DNA from: Streptomyces rubiginosohelvolus
GTDB taxonomy: Bacteria > Actinomycetota > Actinomycetes > Streptomycetales > Streptomycetaceae
Assembly: GCF_014649875.1 (NCBI RefSeq)
Contig: NZ_BMTW01000006.1
Span: 226,078 to 290,077 of the forward strand
Direction: 5' to 3'
Length of the DNA stretch: 64,000 nucleotides
This document shows, piece after piece, positions 14,636 through 26,600 of this stretch. Position 1 is the first letter of the stretch. Each line of letters opens with the position of its first letter. Under the pieces are notes generated by a model. That model made no database searches, was not told where the DNA came from, and saw only the letters and a list, made by a program, of their open reading frames with translations. Position numbers and translations under genes: made by a program.

Positions 14636-17600
14636 TTAATCCCGACCACTGACAACGCCTTCGATCATCCCCGGGCCGATGGTGCGGGTGAGGAGGTGCA
14701 GGGGCGCGGCCCGGATGCCCGCCGCCTCGGCCGCCTCCCAGTAGGCGAGCCCGGTGGCCGCGCCGACCGGACCGTGGACGAGCGGCACCGCGGCACCCGA
14801 GGCGTGGAGCAAGGACTCCAGCCGGCAGGAAGCGATCGCGTCCGCCACCATCGGCTGCGCCAGGTAGCCGGCCACCGCGGCGGCCGGCAGCCCCTCGGCC
14901 ACCTGACGCTCGGCGGCCCCGGCGCTCAGCAGCCCGCCCCCGACGACCAGGACGTCCTTCGCCCGTTCCATCCGCCCGAAGGCGCGCGACGTGTCGAAGC
15001 AGTGCGGGAACGAGTCGTCGACCACCGTCGTACCCGGGGCGAGAGCATCGATGTCCAGAAGTGTGCCGCCCCCGCTGACCGCCGCGACGATCAGACGGGC
15101 CCCGTACACGGCGTCGGGCAGCCCCTGATCCGACTCGACCACCTCCACGACCTCGGCGAGGCCTCGTTCCAGAAGACTGTCCGCCAGCTCCTTGAGACGC
15201 GGCCCGCTGCCCGGTACGTCACAGAGCAGCAGCCGGGCGGGCGGTTCCTCGGCCAGGGTGAGCAGCAGTTCCAGCGAGGAGGAGCCGATCGAGCCGAGCC
15301 CAACGAACGCGACGGTGAGGGAGCCCAGTTCCTGCTCCGTCGCGTCGAGAGCGGCGTGCACGGTCCTGACGACGGACACGACGGTCGCCGCGTGACCGGT
15401 GGTGACGGCAGGGACGGAGTCCGTCGTCCCGACGGCCCGCAGGACGTCGAAGCCGTAACCGGTGAGAGACGGGATCATTCCGGCCAGGGACACGGCCCGC
15501 GCCCCCAGGGCCGAGGCGAGCTCCACCCCGCGCGTGGTGTGCCCGAGCAGGGCGTCTCCGGGGGCGAGTTCGTCCGCGAACAGCGGGACGCACACGAAGC
15601 CCGAACGGCCCAGCGGCGTACGCAGAGTCTCCAGGAGCCGCGGCCGCCCGTCGGGGAACAGCAGGCTCCGCAACTCCTCGCGCGGCAACGCCGCCTCCGG
15701 CAGACCGGCCAGCCGGGCGAGGTCGGCCGGGGACGGCAGATAGCCGACGAGCGCGGCGTCCACCGGCTCGTCCCGGCCGGTGAGGTCCGGCTCGCCGAGC
15801 CGGCTGGGACGACCTGCTCCGTCGAGTCGCCCGGGGCCGGTCCTGGGCACGGTGGAGGCCGCCGCGTGCGCCAGACCGTCGCGTACCGCGTCCGCGAAAG
15901 CAGCCAGCGCCTCCGGGGTGAACGCCGTGGCGACCGCGCGGACGGTGACCCGCAGCCGCCCGCCCTCCGGACCGGCGGAAAGGAACACATCCGTACCGGC
16001 CGGAGGCGGCGTGTACACGCTGTCGCCGTCCTCCCGGCTGACCGTCAGGCCCGCTCCGCTCTCCGGGCCCAGGGCGGAGAAGTCCAGATAGGTGAAGAAG
16101 AACTGCGAGGCCAGGGGCAGCCCGTTGGGAAGCGCAGGCACGGCCCCCTCGTACGTCCGTGCCTCGGCGGCCTCCGCGGCGAGGCGCCGCAGATCGTCCT
16201 CGAACCCCGCACCGTCCCTCCGCCCCGACGCCGGACCCGCGGGCCGGAGCGGAACAGCCGTGGCGAAGGGGCCGAACACCCGGTGCACGTCGGGCAGGGC
16301 GTGGTCCCGGCCGCTCACGGCGAGACCGAGCACCAGATCCGCCCGGCCGGTGGTGGCCGCGAGCGCCCGGTAGTAGGCGGTGAGAACGGGTGCGTAGAGG
16401 GTGGTTCCGCCGCGCGCGGCGAGCCCGCGCAACGCCTCCACCTGGTCGGCGTCGACCGTGAACCCGTAGGTGTGGAAGAGCGGGTTCGTCGCGTTGTCCG
16501 ACCGATCGCTGGTGTCCGTACCGGCGGAGAGCACGGGTGGCCGGTAGGGGGCGCTGAGCCGGGCCCACCGGCCGTCGTGGGACGGGGCCGCCGCGGGTGC
16601 GGCAGGCGCGGCTGAACGTTCCGCGAGGCGGACGGCGTGGTCGCGGAAGGTGCTGCGCAAGGGCGCCTGAGCCGGTACGTCACCCCGGGACAGGGTGTCG
16701 TACACGGTGATCAGCTCGCGTACCAGGAGCGCGGCGCTGTAGCCGTCACCGATGATGTGGTGGGCGTGCGCCACCAGGACGTGCTCGTGGGGAGCGACGG
16801 TGAGCACCCGCAGGCGCAGCAGGGGCCAGGCCCAAGGCTCGAAACGGCGCGCGCGCTCGGCGGCGACGCGCTCCTCCACCCGGTCCGGGTCGGTGAGGGT
16901 CTCGAAGTCGACCGGCAGGCGCAGCGAGGACGGCAGCTCCTGCTGGACGGCCGGGCGCGCCCCGGCGGGGAAGACCGTGCGCAGCATCGGGTGGCGCCCG
17001 ACGAGCGTGTCCACCGCGCTCTGGAAGCGGGCGGTGTCGAGGCGGCCGTAAAGGCGGAACCGAGAGAGCCAGGACGAGGTCGTGCCCGGTGCGATGGCTT
17101 CGGCCAGCAGGAAACCCCGTTGGGTGGGGGTGAGAGGGAAGGGCGTGGGGGCCCCGGCGTCGGAGGCGGCACCGGCGGCGGTATCAACTGCGTTGTCGGA
17201 GGCCTCGGCTGCCGCCGCGTCCACGGCGGAGGCGAGGGCCGCGAGTGTGCGGTTGCGGTAGATGACGGTAGGCCGGGGGAGCGGCCCGCCCTGCTTCTCC
17301 AGTCGGGCGAACACCTCCAATACGAACAGGGAGTCACCGCCCAGGACGAAGAAGTCGTCCTCGCGGCACACGTCGTCGGCCTGGAGCAGCGCGGACCAGA
17401 TGGCGGCGAGCCGGATCTCGGTCGGCGTGCGCGGCGCGGTACGGGTCGCTGCCGTACGGGACGGTGAAGGCGGTGGCGCTACTCCGAGGGCCGGCAGCGC
17501 ACGGCGGTCGATCTTGCCCGTGCCGGTGAGCGGCATCGTGTCGACACGGGTGATCCGGGACGGAATCATGTACGCGGGCAGCGACTCCGCAAGGTGACGC

Positions 17601-20600
17601 CGCAGGGCAACGGCATCCACTCCGGACGAACCGGAAGCTCCGGACGAACCGGGCCCAGGAGTCACGAAGGCGGAAAGGCGTCCGTCCTCGGCGAGAACGA
17701 CGGCGTGGGTGACATCGGGATGCGTCTGGAGCACCGCTTCGATCTCGCCCGGCTCGACCCGGTTGCCGCGGATCTTCACCTGGTCGTCCAGCCGCCCGAG
17801 GAACTCCAGGGTGCCGTCCTTCGAACACCGCACCCGGTCGCCGCTGCGGTACCAGCGCCGCCCGCGCCGAACGGTGAACGCGGCCTCGGTCAGGGCCGGT
17901 TCGCCGAGGTACCCCGGGGTCAGGCCGATTCCGGCGATGAGGAGTTCGCCCGCCTCACCGGAGCGGAGCGCCTCCCCGTCGGGTCCGACGACCTCCACCT
18001 CCGTGCCCGACACCGGGCGGCCGATGGGCAGTCGCCGCACCTGGTCGTCGGGCCGGTCGCTGATGATGTGGCAGCTCGTGTTGATGGTGGCCTCGGTGGG
18101 GCCGTACAGGTTGGCGATGCGCTGACCGTCGCCGAAGAGGTCGAACCAGCGGCGTACGTGCGCGGGTGACAGGGCTTCGCCGCCGACATGGACCCACCGG
18201 AGCGCGGACAGGTCCGGCAGCGGTGCGCCGGTGCGTACCCGTGCCTCGGAGGCGCTGAGGAGCTGTTCCCAGAGCGTGGGGACGGAGCTCCAGACGGTGA
18301 TCCGGCGGCGTTCGACGTGGGTCAGCAGCCGGTCGGGATCGCGCAACAGGTCCCAGCCGACCGTGACCACGGTGGCGCCGACGAGCAGCGGGGCGAGGAG
18401 CTGGCGGACGGAGGCGTCGAAGCAGGGCGACGCGGTCTGGGCGAGCCGGTCGTGCTCGTCGTAGCCGAAGGTGTCGATGGCCCAGTCGAGGTAGTTCTCC
18501 ATGGACCGGTGGGTGATGGGCACGGCCTTGGGCCGGCCGGTGGACCCGGAGGTGAAGATGACGTACGCGATGCCGTCTGCGTCGACCAGGGTGCCGGGCG
18601 CGGGCGCCCCCTCCGCGTGCCGCACGAAGTCCCGTGAGAGCGGCGACGGCGGTACGTCGACGGGCACCAGGGTCACGTCGCCGAGCGCTTCCCCCACCGC
18701 GCGGGTCGGTGCGTGACAGAGCACCGCACGAGCCCCGGAGCGCGTCAGCTGGTCGACCAGGCGCGCGGTCGGGTGCCCCGCGTCCAGCGGAACCCAGCCC
18801 GCCCCGGCGCGCAGGGCCGCGACGACGGCGACGACGGTGTCCGCGCCGGGTTCGGTGAGGAGCCCGACGAGGCTGCCCGGGGTGACGCCGTGGGCGCGGA
18901 GAGAGGCCGCGAGAGCCTCCGAGGCACGGTCGAGATCGCCGTACGTCAGGGTGGCGGCGCCGGTGTCGACGGCGACCGCGTCCGGGGTGGCCCGGAACCG
19001 CTCGACCAGTCGGCGTACGAGCGTGGCGGACCCGGAGGCCGGGAGGGGCGCGGCGGCGGCCGCCGTTGCGGCCAACTCGTCGTGGAATTCACGGTCCAGC
19101 CGAGCTACCGTCTCCGGGGCGAAGAGCCGGACGGGGAAGTTCCACGAGAAGCGCAGGACGGTCTCGTCCTGCCAGCACAGCAGGCTCAGCCGGGTCGCGG
19201 CGGTGGCGGTGCCGGCGGCGGTCGGCCGCACGCTCACCGGACACCGCTCGTCGAGGGCGGCGGGGAAGCGCGAGAAGCTGAAGCCGGCCGGGCTGACCGT
19301 CCGGGGGCCGGACCCGGCGGGGTCCGTCGGCAGCAGCCGTGCCAGGTCCAGGCCGCTGAGACCGGCGTGCTGCTCGCTCTCCAGCCAGATCGCCGCCAGC
19401 CGTTCGGCCAGGGCTCCGACGGGCTCGTCCGGGTCCGTGGAAGTCAGCAGGGGGAGCGTGTCGGCGAGCGGTCCCACAAGCCGGTCCAGGCCCGCCAGCC
19501 GGTCGTCCCGGCGGGCGCGGGCGACGTTCACCGCGATCTTCCGCTGCCCGCTCCACCGTGCCAGACAGCGCACGTGCACGGCGAGCAGCAGATGGAACAG
19601 GCTCACCCCCTGATCGGCTGCTCGCTTCTCCAACGCGGCGGTCAGCGCCGGGTCGAGACTGCTCTGATGCGTGGTCAGGGGGGCCGAGGGAAGGGCGCGC
19701 GGATCACCGTCGTACGGCAGGCGCAGCGGCTCGCCCCGGGAGGCCAGCCGGCCCGTCCAGTACCGCCGGTCGGCGGCGAGGTCGCGTGCGCCGTCCGCGG
19801 AGGACCGCTGTTCGGCGGCAGCGGCCGCGTACCGCGCGAAGTCGGTGCCGAGCGCGGGCAGTGTCGGTGCGTCGCCGTGGGCGAAGGCGGTGTAGAGCGA
19901 CCAGAGTTCCCCGGCCAGGACGTTGAGGCTGTATCCGTCACCGGCCGCGTGGTGGATCACCAGCACCAGATGGGACAGCTCCGGGCTCTCCCGCGCGAGG
20001 ACCGCCCGCAGGGGAGACTCGGCGGAGAGATCGAACGGCCGGTTGCACAGGGCCGTTTCGAGCTCTTCGATACGACCGGGCAGCTCGCGGACCTCGTACC
20101 AGGTGGACAGGGCGGAGGGCGGCGCGACGTGCTGCGCCGGTGCAGCGGAACCGATCCCGTCCTCAGTGCTGTTGGTGCCGGCGGTGTTCTCGATGCGGAT
20201 CCGCAGCATGGTGTGCCGGTCGGCGAGCGCGGAGAGCGCCCGGCCCAGGAGCCGGGTGTCCAGGGGCCCCCGGACGGTCTGGCGGACGAAACCGTGGGCC
20301 GGGACGTCCGGGTGGAGCCGGCTGCTGGTGTGCAGGGCCAGTTGGACGGGGGTGAGCGGGAAGGGGGACCCGTCCGGGACGGGGTCCGGCGTTCGCGCGA
20401 GGGCGGGGGAGACGACGCTGGCGGGTGTGCTGTCGAGGTGCGCGGCCAGTTCGGCGACGGTCCGGTACTCGAAGAAGAGAGTGGCGGGCAGGGTCGTGCC
20501 CAGCTCCCGTTCGAGCTGCCTGACGAGGTCGACGGCGGCGAGCGAGTCGAGGCCGAGAGCGAGGAACGGTTCGTCGTCCGGAACCTCGGTGGCGGGCAGT

Positions 20601-23600
20601 CGCAGCGCGGAGGCGAGCAGGCGCCGCAGCAACGCGGCGGTGTTCGTGCCGGTGCCGCTGTCCTCGGTGGGCGTCCGGCCGGAGGCCGCCGATCCCGATT
20701 CCGTGGCTTCTGTTGTCGTAGCCCGGGCTTCCGGGGAATTCGGGGCCACAGGAGCCGAAGGCGGTGTCAGATCAGCGAGCAGCAACTGCGCCGCGTCGAC
20801 GCCGCAGGCCATGCGGAGCGCCGCCAGCGCGGGAGCGAGAGCAACGGGCCGCCCGCCGGAGTTCCGTACGGTGGTGGAGCCCTCTCCCGTCCCGGTTCCG
20901 AGCGTCGCCGCCATGCCCGTACCGGCCAGGGCGGCGAGGTTCACGGACTGCCAGGGCCTGCCCGCGTGTCGTTCCGACGCGGCGAACGCGTCGAGGAAGG
21001 CGTTGGCACCGGCGTAGTCGCCCAGCGCGCCCGCCAGTCCGGGCAGCACGGCACTCACGGAGGAGAAGGCGACGCGGACCGCCGGGTCGAGCCCGTGCCG
21101 GCGCAGGGCCAGAGAGAGGAGCAGGGTACCCCGGGCCTTGGCGGCCAGGGCGTCCGCCGTCTCCTCCGGGCGCCTGTTCCGCAGGGTGCCGGGGCGTACG
21201 ACGCCCGCGGCGTGGAAGAGGGCGTCGAGGCCGGGCAGTTCGGCGAGGAGCGCGTCGACATCCCGCTCCACCGAGACGTCGGCCACGCGGTAATGGACGG
21301 TGGCGCCCAGCGTACGGAGCTCGTCGGCCAGCCCCACGGGAAGCCCGGGGGAGCGCCCGGTGAGGACGAGGGTGGGCCGGCCCCGGCCCGCGAGGTCCCG
21401 GGCGAGGGCGGCGCCGATTCCGCCGCCGCCCCCGGTGATGAGGAAGGTGCCGTCGGGCGGCAGCGCAGACCGTGTCGACTCGGCGGGTGCTGAGGCGTCG
21501 GCCGCCGACGGTACGAATCGGCGGGTGAGCCGTCGTCCCGCCCGCCGGGCGACGATGGTCGTGCTGCCCGGGGTATCGCTGGACCCCAGCTCGGCCAGTA
21601 CGGCCGTCAGACGCTGGGACGGTGTGTCCAGCGAGCAGAGATCGAGGGCGGTTGCCGCAGCACGCGGAGTCTCCTGAGGCAGCGCCATCAGGAGTCCGCC
21701 GAGGACGGCATGGGCGGGCCGTGGCCTTTCCCGTCCGGTGCCTGTGGCATGCACGTCCTCGGTCACCACGAGGAGCCGGCTGGCGTGCGATTCATCGAAC
21801 CGTGCGAGGGCCTCGCCGAAGGCGGCCGTCGCGGCGTCGTGGACCCGGCCGAGCGCGTCGCCGGTGTCCTGGACGGGAGCAGGCCCGGCCACCAGGACCA
21901 CGGCATCCGGCCGCCCGGCGTCACCCGCTTCGTACCGACGTACACCTGCGGCGGCAAGCTGTGAGGCGAGCCGATCGACGGACGCGGGGTCGGGTCCGGT
22001 CAGCAGCACCGAACGCACGGACCTCGCCGACTCCTCCGACCTCGCCGCCTTTCCGGGCAGGGCGTCGTCCTCCCACAGGACCTCGTGCAGGAGCGGACGC
22101 GCGGGCGGATCGGCCCAGTAGCGGCGGCGCTGGAAGGGGTAGGTGGGCAGGGGAACGCGGTGGTGGCCCGCGTCCAGCGCGGTCCGGTCCAGCGGCATGC
22201 CGAGCGACCAGAGCCGGCCGACGGTCCCCAGAAGGTCCCCGCGTCCACCGCACCGGTCATCAGGCAGCCGTGCGGGTTCAGTGCGGCCGGCGGAACGTCC
22301 CGTTAGTGCGCTCATCACCGTGACGCCGCCGCCGGACTCACCGGGCGCGTACGCCTCCGTCGCCGCGCGGACCGGACCCGACAACGTCGCCCCGTGGCCG
22401 ACCTCCACGAAGGTGTCGTACCCCTCCCGGGCCAGACGTTCCACGGCCGCCCCGAACAGCACCGGGCGTTCGGCGTGGTCGCGCAGGTACTCCGGGTCGA
22501 GGACCGGCTGCCACGCGCCGGTGACCGTGCTCATCAGGGGCACCGACGGGGCTTGCGGGGGCAGCGCACGGGCCGCGTCGGCGAGTTGGTCGGACACCGG
22601 CCGCATCAGCGGTGAGTGGAAGGCCCGCGAGACTCGCAGACGACGCGTGGGGACCCCCTGGGCGTCGAGGGCGAGGGCGGCGCGTTCCACGGCGGAGACG
22701 GTGCCGGACAGGACTTGGAGTCCGGGACCGTTGTACGCGGCCACGGTGAGGTCCCCACCGGACTGCGCCACCGCCGCTGCGACGGCATCCTCACCCCCGC
22801 GAACGGCGAGCATGGCACCGGGTTCGGTGAACGCACCCATGAGACGGCCGCGTTCGGCCGCGAACCGTACTGCCTCCCGGAGCGTCAGCACCCCGCTGAC
22901 ACAGGCGGCGGCGATCTCCCCGACACTGTGCCCGGCGACCGCTGCGGGCTCCACACCCCAGGTACGGAGCTGGCGGGCGAGCGCCACCCCGGACGCGACG
23001 AGCAGCGGCTGGGCCACCTCGGTCATGGCCTGCGCGGCCGGATCCACCTTCGGGTCCAGCCCCCAGTCCAGCAGAGACCTCCCGCAGACAGGGCCGAGGA
23101 GCGCGGACGCCTCGTCGAACGTGTCCCGGAACACCGACGCCGTCCGGTACAGCGCCCGGTCCTGGCCGGGGGACTGGGCGCCCTGTCCGGGAAAGAGGAA
23201 GACGACGCGCGGCCGGGACCGGACGACGCTCGCGCCGGGCAAGCCGGTTGCGCCTGTCCCAGCGGGCCCGCCCGCTCCGCCCGTCCCCGCCCGCCCACCC
23301 GATCCGCCGGTCTCGGCGGCGATGGCGGCGAGCCGATCCCGTAGATCACCGTCGGCGATGACGGCGAGCCGGTGGGGCCCTTCGTCCCAGGCGGTGCTCG
23401 CGGTACGGCAGACATCGCCCTCCCGCAGTCCCGGACGGCTTTCCAGATGCGTGGCGAGCCGGTCCACCGCGTCCCGGAGCGCACCCGCACTCTGCGCCGA
23501 AAGGGTCAGCAAATGAGGCCCCTCGACGGCGACTTCACGTACGGCACCCGCCGACGACGATGACGAGGCAGACCCGGTCGGCGACGGCGGGGTCGGGGCC

Positions 23601-26600
23601 TGTTCGAGAACGGCATGGGCGTTGGTGCCGCCGAAACCGAACGCGTTGATCCCCGCGACGAGGGGCCCGGCGGACGTCCAGTCGCGAGCCTCGGCGACCA
23701 CGGAGAAGCCCGCAGGGGCCACGCCCGGCGCGGGCGGGGTGTGGTGCAGCGACGGCGGCAGCCGACGGTGGCCCAGCGCCAGCACGACCTTCACCAGCGC
23801 GGGCAGCGCGGCGGCGTTGAGCAGATGCCCGATGTTCGTCTTCACCGAGCCGAGCAACCGCAGCTCGCCGTCGGGCCGTTCGGGAAACGCGTGGGCCAGC
23901 GACCGCAGCTCGATCGGGTCGCCGACGGCTGTGCCCGTCCCGTGGGCCTCCACATAGGTCACGGATGCGGGATCGACGCCCGCCGCCTCGTACGCCCGGG
24001 TGATGACCTCGCGCTGCCGCAGCGGATTGGGCGCCATGAGGCTCATCGACCGGCCGTCGTTGTTGACGGCCGTCCCCCGGACCACCGCAAGCACCTCGTC
24101 GTCCGCGAGCCGGGCCGCGTCGAGACGGGTCAGGACGATCGCCGCCCCGCCCTCACCAGGGACGAAGCCGTCCGCGTCGGCGCTGAAGGCGCGGCTGCGC
24201 CCGGTGGGGGACAGGGCCTGCGCCGCTTCCAGGAGCCGGTGCGGGGTCGCGGTCAGGTGGAGGTTGACCCCACCGACGACGGCGAGGTCGCACTCGCCGT
24301 CCAGCAGACTGCGCCGGGCCAGATGCAGGGCCACCAGACCCGACGAGCAGGCGGTGTCCACGGCGAGGGCGGGACCGTCGAGGTCGAGGCTCTGCGAGAC
24401 GCGGGCGGCTGTCAGGGCGGGCAGATTGCCGGTGAGCGTGGTCGGCAGCGGAGAGCCGTCGGCCGAAGCCCGGTCCAGGACCTCGCGGTAGCCGCTGTCG
24501 CCGACCGCCGCGAACACACCGACCCGGCGACCGCGCCGACGGGGCCCCGCGTACCCGGCGCGTTCGAGTGCCTCGTGCGCGAGTTCCAGGAAGAGCCGCG
24601 CCTGCGGGTCGATCGCGCGCGCTTCGTCCTCGCCGATACCGAAGTAGTCGGCGTCGAAGGCGGCCGGGTCCTTGAGGAGCCCCGCCCAGCGCTTCGGGGG
24701 AGCGGCCTGACGGTCGCGGGTGTCGTCGTCCCAACGTCCGTGCGGTACGGGGGTGATGGCGTCGTGCCCGTCGATGAGCAGGTCCCAGAAGTCCTCGGGG
24801 GTGTCGGCGCCGGGGAACCGGCACGCCATCCCGATGACGGCTGCGACGGCTTCCCCCTCTTCTCCGGTCCTTGCTGCCCCGGGAGCGGACACCGCCGGAC
24901 CGGGCACCACCGTCAGAAGGTGACCGGCGAGGGCGGCCACCGTGCCGTGGTCACGGATGACTGCCGGAGGCAGCGTCACTCCGAAGGCGTCCTCCAGCGC
25001 CACCAGGACCTCCATCGCCTTGAGCGAGGTTCCCCCGAGCCTCCCGAACGGCTCGTGCACACCGATCGACTCGGCGGTCCGGTCCAGCACGCGCGCCCAC
25101 ACCTTCCGGACGGCCTCGACGGTCTGAGCCCGCGACCGGGGCACGTCGACCTGCGGGACGTCCGCGCGGGGGGCGTCCGCCCGGGGCTCCGCCGCCGGCC
25201 GTACCGTCGCGAACGAACCAGTCCCGAACGAATCAGCCCGGAAGACGCGGGCCTCGAACCCACCCGCTTCGAACCCACCCGCTTCGAACCCACCCGCCTC
25301 GAATCGCTCCCGCAACCGTCGCCGCTGCAGCTTGCCACTCGTCGTACGGGGGAACGCCCCCGGAGGCAGGGCCAGCACCCGCACGTCGTCATGGAGCAGC
25401 GCCTCGCGCACCCGCGCCGCGACGTGTTCGAGCACCTCCGTCGCCTCGCGAGGGGGCCGCGCCCAGGGGACGAACACCACGACGCGCTCCGCACCCGTGA
25501 CCGGGTCGGTCGAACCGACCACCGCCGGGGCGCCGGGAGGCGCCCCGGGTGTCGCGGCCGCGACCTCCTCCAGGTCCGTGGCGTGGAAGGTACGGCCGTT
25601 GAGGAACAGCACGTCCTTGTGGCGGCCCGTGACGCACAGCCGGCCGTCCCGCAGGAACCCGAGGTCACCGGTGCGCAGCCACCCGTCGGTGAACGTCTCC
25701 GCGCTCACGCCGGGAAGGCCGTGGTAGCCACGGGCCAATTGGGGACCGCGCACCATGATGTGCCCGACCCGCCGGTCACCGAGGACATCGCCCCGGTCAT
25801 CGACGATGCGCACGGCGCAGCCGGCCACCGGCTGCCCGACGTCCATCAACTCGACCGCGTCGTAGCCCGGTTCGGTGTCCACGGCCACGCCGTCGCTCAG
25901 TGACGCCCGGTCCAGGACCAGCGGCTCGGCCACTTCGCCCGGCGGCGGGAAGGTCACCGCGAGCGTCGCCTCCGCCAGGCCGTAGACGGGCTGGGCCGCC
26001 GCCGGATCCAGCCCCGCAGGCCGCGTCTTGGCCGCGAAGGCACGCCACACCGCGGGCGCGATCGGCTCCGCCCCGACCAGGAGCAGCCGCACGGCGGAGA
26101 GGTCCAGCCGGGCCAGGACGTCGTCGGGAACGCGGCGTTCGGCCAGGGCCAGGGCGAAGTTGGCCGCGGAGAGCACCGTGGCCCGGTGCCGGGCCGCCAC
26201 CTCGAACCACAGGCGGGGGCGCTTGGCGAACGACAGTGGACCGATTTTGACCTGCCGGGCCCGGGCGGCCAGCGGAGCGAGATGCGTACCGATGAGCCCC
26301 ATGTCGTGGAAGTACGGCATCCAGCTGACCACCACGTCGTCGGCGCTCAGCGCGGAGGCGGCCCGTATCTGCTCCAGATTGGCCAGCACCGCACGGTGCG
26401 TCACCTCCACCCCCTTGGGCGCACCGGTGCTTCCCGAGGAGAACTGCAGGAACGCGACGTCGTCGCGCCCGCCGGGTGCGGGTTCCCGCAGCAGCGGCCC
26501 CGCGCGCAGGGCATCGAGGGTCAGGGCACGTGCGCCGTCGGGAAGCTCATCGGCCAGCATCGCGGTCGAGGCGTCCACGACGAGGGGCGGCCGCCCCAGC

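Noticed and set aside
12971..16615. A 1214-codon open frame on the + strand opposite the SWIM/DUF5691 genes and the end of the megasynthase
   Set aside because: Arg/Pro-rich composition with no motif; an antisense shadow expected in very high-GC DNA.
25254..25298. Tandem 15-bp repeats considered as a CRISPR-like or regulatory array
   Set aside because: Direct head-to-tail units without spacers, in frame within a coding linker.
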